Source: Pseudomonadota bacterium (GTDB taxonomy: Bacteria; Pseudomonadota; Gammaproteobacteria; Steroidobacterales; Steroidobacteraceae). Taken from it: a stretch of 7,286 nucleotides of DNA. A program made the position numbers and the translations under genes. The notes below the pieces were generated by a model that was given only the letters and a program-made list of their open reading frames with translations, did no database searches and was not told the DNA's origin. Positions 1-4,573 of this stretch are shown here, one piece after another. Every line of letters starts with the position of its first letter. The first letter of the stretch is position 1. The stretch spans positions 1 through 7,286 of the forward strand of contig JAJXZV010000445.1 in the NCBI GenBank assembly GCA_021779875.1. The letters run 5' to 3'.

Positions 1-1
1 C

Positions 2-535
2 GTGCCCGGCGCGGGTCTGCGCGTGCCGCTGTGGATCCTCGGCTCGAGCCTGTTCGGCGCGCAGGTGGCCGCGGCGCTCGGGTTGCCGTTCGCATTCGCG
101 TCGCACTTCGCGCCGGATGCGTTGATGGCGGCGCTGCAGATCTACCGGAGCCGATTTCAGCCGTCGCGCCAGCTCGAGCGGCCGCACGTGATGGTGGCCG
201 CCAACGTCATTGCCGCCGACAGCGACGAGCAGGCGGGTCGGCTGTTCACCTCGCTGCAGCAGGCCTTCCTGCGCCTACGCCGGGGCGTGCCGGGGCCGCT
301 GCCGGCGCCGGTGGACGATGTCCGGGCGCTCGCGAACGATGTCGAATGGGCCGGGCTCAATCAATCGTTGGCGTGTTCGTTCGTGGGTTCGCCGCAGACG
401 GTGGCCCGCGGACTTCAGGGCTTTCTCGCGGCCACGCGCGCCGACGAGCTCATTCTGAGCGCCCACGTGTACGAGCAGCGTGCGCGCCTGCGCTCGATCG
501 AGCTGACCAGCGGCGTGCGCGACCAGATCGCTTAG
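2..535 (+). CDS. LLM-class flavin-dependent monooxygenase, YhbW/MsnO8-like (3' part)
   Basis: This is the C-terminal half of a bacterial luciferase-like monooxygenase, a TIM-barrel enzyme that uses reduced flavin and oxygen to oxidise an organic substrate; the substrate cannot be inferred. The frame is open to the left edge. It reads through VPLWILGSS, FGAQVAAALGLPFAFASHFAP and, later, VMVAANVIAADSDEQA and FTSLQQAFLRLRRG, which I recognise as the signature of the YhbW-type subgroup: the WILGSS strand and the ASHFAP segment belong to the second half of the barrel. About 177 codons are present; the family is usually about 330 residues, so roughly half is missing. A GTG at position 2 could be read as a start but lies inside the conserved fold, so it is internal. 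The gene ends in TAG at 533-535, 77 bases before the cupin gene, and no downstream partner is tightly coupled to it. The family call is firm from sequence pattern; the exact reaction is unknown. Confidence 0.88.
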   Translation: MPGAGLRVPLWILGSSLFGAQVAAALGLPFAFASHFAPDALMAALQIYRSRFQPSRQLERPHVMVAANVIAADSDEQAGRLFTSLQQAFLRLRRGVPGPLPAPVDDVRALANDVEWAGLNQSLACSFVGSPQTVARGLQGFLAATRADELILSAHVYEQRARLRSIELTSGVRDQIA

Positions 536-555
536 GGGAGACGCGCGGCGAGGCC

Positions 556-584
556 GGGCGCCGGGTCGGCTATGATGGGCGCCC
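556..584. repeat. Inverted repeat between the monooxygenase and cupin genes
   Basis: GGGCGCC at 556-562 is the exact reverse complement of GGCGCCC at 578-584, with a 15-base loop that contains the TATGAT -10-like element. It lies 20 bases after the monooxygenase stop. It could be a terminator stem without a U tract, an operator, or chance pairing in GC-rich DNA. The repeat is seen directly; a function is not shown. Confidence 0.3.
571..576 (+). promoter_or_regulatory. Possible -10 element for the cupin gene
   Basis: TATGAT matches the sigma-70 -10 consensus TATAAT in five of six bases and stands out in a GC-rich gap. It lies 36 bases before the cupin ATG. I see no convincing -35 hexamer 16-18 bases upstream, so the call rests on the -10 alone. 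Confidence 0.4.
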
Positions 585-599
585 CAGTCCATCTCTGCC

Positions 600-607
600 G
601 AGGAGAG
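600..607 (+). promoter_or_regulatory. Ribosome binding site of the cupin gene
   Basis: GAGGAGAG contains the AGGAG core at 601-605, seven bases before the ATG at 613. It fixes the start of the cupin gene and argues against reading the same frame further upstream through the monooxygenase. Confidence 0.75.
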
Positions 608-612
608 TGTCG

Positions 613-1065
613 ATGCATCCCAGAGCGATCGCCTGCTTGACCGTGTGCCTGGCCGTCGGCACGAGCCTTGCCGCCCCCACGCCCAGCGTGCCGCTGGTCA
701 CCACCAAGCCGGTGAAGGTGACCGCCGCGGCCGCGCGGGGTCCCATCTTCGGCACCAAGACGGCGGTCAAGGACGACGGCCCGGACGGTCCGACGACGGA
801 TGTCACGCTGGCGCGGTCCAAGGACGGCAAGATGGAATCCGGTCTCTATCGCGCGGGCCCTTCCGAACAGGACATCGCGAGCTATCCCGAGGATGAATTC
901 ATGTTCTTCATCGAAGGCGGCGTCACGCTGACGTCGGCCGATGGCTCGGTGCTGGTGGTGCATGCGGGCGAGGGCGCCGCGATTCCCAAGGGCTGGAAGG
1001 GGCACTGGTCCACGCCGGGATACAAGAAATACTACGTGACCTACGAGAGCGGCGAGGCGAAGTAG
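613..1065 (+). CDS. Exported cupin_3 (DUF861) domain protein
   Basis: A 150-residue protein. Residues 1 to about 21 form a signal peptide (basic start HPR, hydrophobic ACLTVCLAVGTSLA, likely cleavage after SLA or LAA), so the mature protein should be periplasmic. A single small beta-barrel follows at about 60-145, with DEFMFFIEGGVTLTSADGS at 94-112 and GEGAAIPKGWKGHW at 119-132. This pattern matches cupin_3, the domain of ureidoglycine aminohydrolase-like proteins. Compared with classical cupin motif 1, Glu95 followed six residues later by Gly102 is kept, but the two histidines before it are absent. Motif 2 keeps G-x5-P-x-G, but its histidine (His131) is one position off. Metal binding is therefore doubtful, and a ligand-binding or structural role is as likely as catalysis. 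The start is fixed by a good ribosome binding site. No linked pathway gene is visible. Confidence 0.82.
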   Translation: MHPRAIACLTVCLAVGTSLAAPTPSVPLVTTKPVKVTAAAARGPIFGTKTAVKDDGPDGPTTDVTLARSKDGKMESGLYRAGPSEQDIASYPEDEFMFFIEGGVTLTSADGSVLVVHAGEGAAIPKGWKGHWSTPGYKKYYVTYESGEAK

Positions 1066-1077
1066 CGGGCGCGCGGG

Positions 1078-1094
1078 GCGCTCGGCTCGAGCGC
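1078..1094. terminator. Hairpin between convergent genes, possible bidirectional terminator
   Basis: GCGCTCG (1078-1084), loop GCT, CGAGCGC (1088-1094): a perfect seven-base stem with a three-base loop. It fills most of the 30-base gap between the cupin stop and the hydrolase stop, the expected place for a shared terminator. There is no run of T on either side, so intrinsic termination is not certain. Confidence 0.45.
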
Positions 1095-1095
1095 A

Positions 1096-1788
1096 TCAAC
1101 CGAGCCAGCGCCCGAGGAATCGGAAGGTCCGGTCCCAGGCCAACTGTGACCAGACGGGGTCGTACTGGGTGGCGGGGATGCGGCCCGGGCCGACCGCGGT
1201 TTCGTTGGCGAAAGCATGGTGTGCGAGATAGCGGTGGAAGTCGAAGTTCGCGTGGGCCTCGCGCAGCTTCTCCTGCAGCCGATCGATGGTCGCGATCGGG
1301 AAGAATTCGTCCTGGGTGGCCCAATGCGCCAGGATCGGCGCCTCGATCTTGGCCGCGTCGAGGTATTCGAGCGGCGGGCAGCCGTACCAGATCACGCCCG
1401 CGTCGAGCTCCGGGGTCATGCCCAGCGCGAGCAGCGTCAACGCGCCGCCCATGCAGAAGCCGGTCACACCGACCTTGGCGCTGCGGGTCTTGAGGAATTG
1501 CACGGCGCCGCGGATATCCTGGGAGGCGGCATCGCCGAAGTCGAGGCCGGACATCAGATGATGGGCTTCCTCGGCCTCGACGGTGGCCTTGCCCCGGTAC
1601 AGGTCGGGCACGAGCGCGAGGTAACCCGCATTCGCGAGGCGATCGGCGACCCCGCGAATCTGGCCGTTGATGCCCCACCATTCCTGGACGACGACCATGG
1701 CCGGTGCGCCGGCCGCACGTTCAGGCTCGGCCAGATAGGCCGGCACGGTCTTCCCATCAGGGCGGGTAAAGGAGACGGTAGTTCCCAT
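1096..1788 (-). CDS. Dienelactone hydrolase family protein (alpha/beta hydrolase)
   Basis: A 230-residue cytoplasmic alpha/beta hydrolase, close to the usual dienelactone hydrolase length. Family members hydrolyse dienelactones in chlorocatechol breakdown, but most homologues have other or unknown ester or lactone substrates. The motifs are all present: Glu36 in VVVQEWWG (the glutamate that in the Pseudomonas enzyme interacts with the nucleophile), the nucleophile elbow GFCMGG with Cys112, Asp160 in TQDEFF and His191 in HHAF. This gives a full Cys-Asp-His triad. An earlier GTG (1794) is possible, but an AAGGA site at 1797-1801 is eight bases from the ATG at 1788 and only two from the GTG, so I start at 1788. 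The gene lies 135 bases downstream of the membrane protein gene on the same strand and is convergent with the cupin gene. No other aromatic-degradation gene is in view, so a role in chloroaromatic catabolism is not supported. The family call is firm; the substrate is unknown. Confidence 0.93.
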   Translation of the reverse strand: MGTTVSFTRPDGKTVPAYLAEPERAAGAPAMVVVQEWWGINGQIRGVADRLANAGYLALVPDLYRGKATVEAEEAHHLMSGLDFGDAASQDIRGAVQFLKTRSAKVGVTGFCMGGALTLLALGMTPELDAGVIWYGCPPLEYLDAAKIEAPILAHWATQDEFFPIATIDRLQEKLREAHANFDFHRYLAHHAFANETAVGPGRIPATQYDPVWSQLAWDRTFRFLGRWLG

Positions 1789-1796
1789 GGCCACAT

Positions 1797-1801
1797 TCCT
1801 T
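1797..1801 (-). promoter_or_regulatory. Ribosome binding site of the hydrolase gene
   Basis: On the - strand this reads AAGGA, eight bases before the ATG at 1788. It decides between that ATG and the in-frame GTG at 1794, which would be too close to it. Confidence 0.6.
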
Positions 1802-1832
1802 GGTATCGAGGCGGATTTACAGGCGGTGCGGC

Positions 1833-1860
1833 ACGCCGGACCAGCCGGCTGCCGCGGCGT
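1833..1860. repeat. Inverted repeats in the 135-base gap between hydrolase and membrane protein genes
   Basis: ACGCCG (1833-1838) pairs with CGGCGT (1855-1860). A competing shorter stem, GCCGG (1835-1839) with CCGGC (1845-1849), is nested inside. The element lies between two same-strand genes, so it could be a weak terminator for the membrane protein gene or a structured leader for the hydrolase. In GC-rich DNA such pairing also arises by chance. Confidence 0.25.
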
Positions 1861-1863
1861 CCA

Positions 1864-1892
1864 AGCCTACCCATGCGGCGCGGCGAGGACAA
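1864..1892 (-). promoter_or_regulatory. Possible sigma-70 promoter for the hydrolase gene
   Basis: On the - strand, TTGTCC (1887-1892) and TAGGCT (1864-1869) are separated by 17 bases and lie about 75 bases before the hydrolase start. The -35 matches the consensus at four of six positions and the -10 at three of six. Spacing and place are right, but the matches are modest. If it is not used, the hydrolase could be transcribed from the upstream membrane-protein gene. Confidence 0.3.
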
Positions 1893-1923
1893 CCCGCGCG
1901 GCCCATCGAATCGGCCGGATCGG

Positions 1924-2478
1924 TCATGGGTTCGGGGGATGGGTCCCGCCCTGGACGGGAGTCTCGGGCTTGCGTAAGGAGATGGACGCGGCGACGTCCC
2001 AGGCATTGTGAATGCCGATGAACAGCAGCAACGTGGAGGCGGCGCCCACGCCGTAGAGCGCCGCTTCGGGTCGGCGCGACACCAGCAGCGCCATCAGGAG
2101 CAGCGCGCCGTAGACGAGCACCGGGGACACGACGTGCCAGAGCCAGTCCTCGAGCACCGGCACGTAGCCCAAGCCGGTCGGCCGCATGGCGGCTCCCGTG
2201 ATCCCGGAGTAGAGGAGCCCCGCGAGCCCGACGACGCCGAATCCGCAGAACAGACTCGTGGCGGATTGCCGCGGCATCGTGACGTAAGCGGCCAAGGCGA
2301 GCACGGTGCCGAAATGCACGATCGTCGGCGTGACGAACGCGCGCAGGCCGCGCGGCGTGATGCGATGGGCATCGGCGGCCAAGGCGATGACGACGAAGGT
2401 CAGGCCGGTGAGCGCGGCCGCCGAGGAGCCGATGATGACGTAGAAGTTGCCCCAGGCCGACAGTAGTGATTCGAGCAT
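1924..2478 (-). CDS. Five-helix membrane protein of unknown function
   Basis: A 184-residue inner-membrane protein that I do not recognise by name. Hydrophobic segments lie at about 11-34 (YVIIGSSAAALTGLTFVVIAL), 50-67, 74-93 (with LFCGFGVVGLAGLLYSG), 115-134 (VSPVLVYGALLLMALLV) and 140-157 (GVGAASTLLLFIGI). This suggests five helices, with a short proline-rich tail at 170-184. Loops carry conserved-looking polar residues, such as DAHRITPRGLRAF at 36-48, and HNAWD follows the last helix at 157-161. The frame extends upstream to 2529, but GGAGG at 2486-2490 lies seven bases before the ATG at 2478, and the extra 17 residues are polar and unlike a membrane protein start. The gene is divergent from the ATPase gene and may be co-transcribed with the hydrolase downstream. 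No catalytic motif or transporter signature is visible. Confidence 0.8.
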   Translation of the reverse strand: MLESLLSAWGNFYVIIGSSAAALTGLTFVVIALAADAHRITPRGLRAFVTPTIVHFGTVLALAAYVTMPRQSATSLFCGFGVVGLAGLLYSGITGAAMRPTGLGYVPVLEDWLWHVVSPVLVYGALLLMALLVSRRPEAALYGVGAASTLLLFIGIHNAWDVAASISLRKPETPVQGGTHPPNP

Positions 2479-2485
2479 CGCGTGG

Positions 2486-2490
2486 CCTCC
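2486..2490 (-). promoter_or_regulatory. Ribosome binding site of the membrane protein gene
   Basis: A full GGAGG on the - strand, seven bases before the ATG at 2478. This is one of the strongest sites in the window, and it sets the start of the gene 17 codons inside the open frame. Confidence 0.8.
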
Positions 2491-2504
2491 ATCGTGCGGC
2501 CGAT

Positions 2505-2591
2505 TGTGGCACAGCCGCGGCGAATCCATCGGCAGTGCGGCAATCTGTTGTTGTAAACAGCACTTGTGCCTTCATGCAGCACCGAGGCACA
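2505..2591. promoter_or_regulatory. Divergent intergenic region with repeated TGTGCC/GGCACA hexamers
   Basis: The 124-base gap between the membrane protein start (2478) and the ATPase start (2603) must hold both promoters. It contains GGCACA at 2508-2513, TGTGCC at 2565-2570 and GGCACA at 2586-2591; the last two form an inverted repeat with a 15-base spacer. A second inverted repeat, CTGTT (2545-2549) with AACAG (2556-2560), lies in an AT-richer patch, the likeliest promoter zone. No -35/-10 pair is convincing on either strand. The repeats are seen directly; an operator role is inference. Confidence 0.3.
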
Positions 2592-2602
2592 CTGTCCGGA
2601 CC

Positions 2603-3721
2603 ATGAAGACCTTCGACGACATCGAGGTACGGCGCCCGGAGCTCGCGCGCAGCTACCTCGAGCTGCTGAAAGCGCAACCGGGGCGGCCGATCGCCCTGTT
2701 TGCGCCGCGCCGTGTGGGCAAGACCTATTTTCTGGACCTGGACCTGGCGCCGGCGGCGCGGGCCGCAGGCTTCACTCCCGTCTATGCCGACGTCTGGCTG
2801 CACCGAGCCGCGCCCCTCGGCGCCATCAATCACGCGCTCGAGGAGGCCCTGGACGATGCGACGGTGCCGTCAAGCGCGGTGGGCAAGGCCGCCAAGACAC
2901 CGGTCAAGAAGGTCGGCGCCGTGGGCGCAGGCATCGAGTTCGGCGAGGAACCGAAGCGGCGTGCGCTGCCGAACGAACCGGCCCTGCGGCTCGATACCTT
3001 GGTCGCCCGGCTGGCGGCGGCCGGCCGGCGGCCGGTGCTGCTCATGCTGGACGAGGCCCAGGCGCTCGCAGAGTCCGCGGATGGCGCGGGCGTCATGGCC
3101 TCCTTGCGCGCCGTCTTGCAGAAGCGCAAGCGCGAGGTCCTGGCCGTCTTCACCGGATCCTCGCCGGACGCCCTGGCCGCCATGATGGCCGCCTCCGGAG
3201 GCCCGATGTACCAATTCGCCCAACTGCTCGATTTTCCCGTGCTCGGCGACGACTATCTCAATCTCCTGGCGCAGCATTACTCCCGGGTCCACAAGGGCAA
3301 GCGCCTGGACCTCGCCGCCCTGCAGGCGGCGTTCGCGCACCTCGGCTACAAGCCGGCGCTGATGAAGGACCTGGTGAAGGAACTGTCGGCCGAGGGCTCG
3401 ACCGACGTCGAGGCCACGCTTCGGCGCATGGCGAGGGACACGAACAACGTGCGCGGCTGGCAGGCGCTGCTCGCGCCCTTGAGCCTCTTCGATCGCCATC
3501 TGCTGGTGTTACTCGCGCAGCGGAAACCGCCGATCGGACAGAATACCCTCAAGGAACTGGCCCGCACGGAGGGCAAGGTCCCGACGGTGGCGAAGGTGCG
3601 TGCCGCACTCGAGCGGCTCAAGCGCGCCGGCATCCTGAGCGGCGCCGGCGGCGACTACCTGATCGAGGATCCGTTGCTGGTCGACTATCTCCTGGCCAAT
3701 GGCGCGGATCGGCCGCCATGA
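2603..3721 (+). CDS. AAA-family ATPase with C-terminal winged helix (archaeal-ATPase-like)
   Basis: A 372-residue cytoplasmic P-loop ATPase. Walker A is APRRVGKT at 34-41 (Lys40, Thr41). Walker B is VLLMLDEAQ at 145-153 (Asp150, Glu151). A sensor-1-like strand, AVFTGSS, is at 181-187. This order, with PRR-x-GKT and LDEAQ, matches the STAND/Orc-related archaeal ATPase clan. Residues about 297-365 form a winged helix (FDRHLLVLLAQ, then VAKVRAALERLKRAGILS and YLIEDPLLVDYLL). An alanine/lysine-rich insert lies at about 85-125. I start at the ATG at 2603, where the conserved fold begins with IEVRRPELARSYLELL; the frame is open to 2447, but that part overlaps the divergent gene and has unlikely composition. 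The ribosome binding site is weak (GGA only, close to the ATG). The stop overlaps the next start in ATGA. No nuclease, transposase or antitoxin partner is visible. Its biological job is unknown; DNA or protein remodelling is only a family-level guess. Confidence 0.85.
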   Translation: MKTFDDIEVRRPELARSYLELLKAQPGRPIALFAPRRVGKTYFLDLDLAPAARAAGFTPVYADVWLHRAAPLGAINHALEEALDDATVPSSAVGKAAKTPVKKVGAVGAGIEFGEEPKRRALPNEPALRLDTLVARLAAAGRRPVLLMLDEAQALAESADGAGVMASLRAVLQKRKREVLAVFTGSSPDALAAMMAASGGPMYQFAQLLDFPVLGDDYLNLLAQHYSRVHKGKRLDLAALQAAFAHLGYKPALMKDLVKELSAEGSTDVEATLRRMARDTNNVRGWQALLAPLSLFDRHLLVLLAQRKPPIGQNTLKELARTEGKVPTVAKVRAALERLKRAGILSGAGGDYLIEDPLLVDYLLANGADRPP

Positions 3722-4533
3722 AATCGATCATCACGGCGCTCGTGCTCGGCTTGATGAACACGCTGGCAGCGGCGGCCACGCTGGAGATCGTCGCCGACGG
3801 GCGGCGGCTCACGTACACCGAGTCGCAATTGCTCGCCCGGCGCGACGTGCAGACGCTGTCCATCGAGGATAGCGTCTACCAGCGGCGCTTCACGCGCTTC
3901 AAGGCGATCCCCATCGCCCGTTTGTTCGAGGGGTTGAGCATCCCGCCGGCGGCGGTGATCCAGTGCAATGCCGTCGATGGTTTCTCGGTGATCCTCGACC
4001 AGGCCCGCCTGTTCAGCGCGGATCCCGGAGCGTCCAAGGCCTACCTCGCGATCGAGGATCCGAAGCACCCGTGGCCGGGTCTCGATGGCACGCCCAGATC
4101 GGCGGGGCCGTTCTACCTCGTCTGGACCAACCCGCAGGCGTCGCGCATCGGCCGGGAGGAGTGGCCGTACCAGTTGGCCTCGCTGCGCATCGTGTCCGAC
4201 CCGCGGGCCGCATTTCCGCGCGCCTATCCCGCCGCGGGCACGCCCTCGGCCGTGACCAGCGGTTTTCAAGTCTTTCGAAAGAATTGCTCCGCCTGCCACA
4301 AGATGAACGGCGACGGCGCCGCGACGATCGGGCCGGATTTGAACCTTCCGCGGAATCCGACCGAGTACTTCGACCCGACGGCCCTCGCGCGGCTCATTCG
4401 CAACCCGGCGAGTCTGCGCACCTGGCCGGGCATGGTCATGCGCGGATTCTCGGAAGGCGCGATTTCCGATTCGGAACTGGCGGACCTGATCGCCTACTTG
4501 AGATACATGAGCGGGACGAAGACCCGGCCCTGA
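3718..4533 (+). CDS. Secreted c-type cytochrome with N-terminal molybdopterin-oxidoreductase-like domain
   Basis: A 271-residue periplasmic electron-transfer protein. Residues 1 to about 20 are a signal peptide (MKS, then ITALVLGLMNTLAAAA). Residues about 22-165 resemble the sulfite-oxidase/molybdopterin-binding fold: IQCNAVDGFSVIL at 81-93, KAYLAIED at 107-114, AGPFYLVWT at 129-137 and EEWPYQLASLRIV at 147-159. Cys83 is the only cysteine in this part. A class I cytochrome c domain follows at about 182-266: haem motif CSACH (Cys190, Cys193, His194), GPDLNLPRNP at 205-214, and WPGMVMRGF at 236-244 supplying the methionine ligand (Met239 or Met241), then the terminal helix DSELADLIAYLRYM. A single haem is expected. 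The start overlaps the ATPase stop (ATGA) and has no good ribosome binding site, so translation is probably coupled. The cytochrome call is certain; the N-terminal assignment is from pattern and is tentative, and whether it binds a cofactor is unknown. Confidence 0.9.
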   Translation: MKSIITALVLGLMNTLAAAATLEIVADGRRLTYTESQLLARRDVQTLSIEDSVYQRRFTRFKAIPIARLFEGLSIPPAAVIQCNAVDGFSVILDQARLFSADPGASKAYLAIEDPKHPWPGLDGTPRSAGPFYLVWTNPQASRIGREEWPYQLASLRIVSDPRAAFPRAYPAAGTPSAVTSGFQVFRKNCSACHKMNGDGAATIGPDLNLPRNPTEYFDPTALARLIRNPASLRTWPGMVMRGFSEGAISDSELADLIAYLRYMSGTKTRP

Positions 4534-4573
4534 GGGGGCGCCGGAGCGTGCGTATTCATTCCAGTGCCGCCGA

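Noticed and set aside
31..612. An N-terminal extension of the cupin frame across the monooxygenase gene.
   Set aside because: The extension is an Arg/Ala-rich shadow. The ATG at 613 has a strong ribosome binding site and begins a signal peptide.
1096..1788. Reading the hydrolase as evidence for a chlorocatechol degradation cluster.
   Set aside because: None of the expected neighbours (catechol dioxygenase, cycloisomerase, maleylacetate reductase) is present, and the family is broad.
1216..1977. A 253-codon + strand frame opposite the hydrolase.
   Set aside because: It is antisense to a hydrolase with a complete catalytic triad and has no ribosome binding site or known motif.
2447..2602. A 52-codon N-terminal extension of the ATPase.
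   Set aside because: It would overlap the start of the divergent membrane protein gene, contains runs of Cys and Ser unlike the fold, and has no ribosome binding site.
2566..3717. The cytochrome reading frame stays open upstream through the whole ATPase gene and could be read as one 655-residue protein.
   Set aside because: The upstream part is an Arg/Pro/Gly-rich shadow of the ATPase, whose own frame has Walker A, Walker B and a winged helix. The ATG at 3718 is followed at once by a signal peptide, which must be N-terminal.
4534..4573. A terminator in the 40-base gap between the convergent cytochrome and regulator genes.
   Set aside because: Only three- or four-base pairings such as CCC-TGA-GGG are present, with no T tract.
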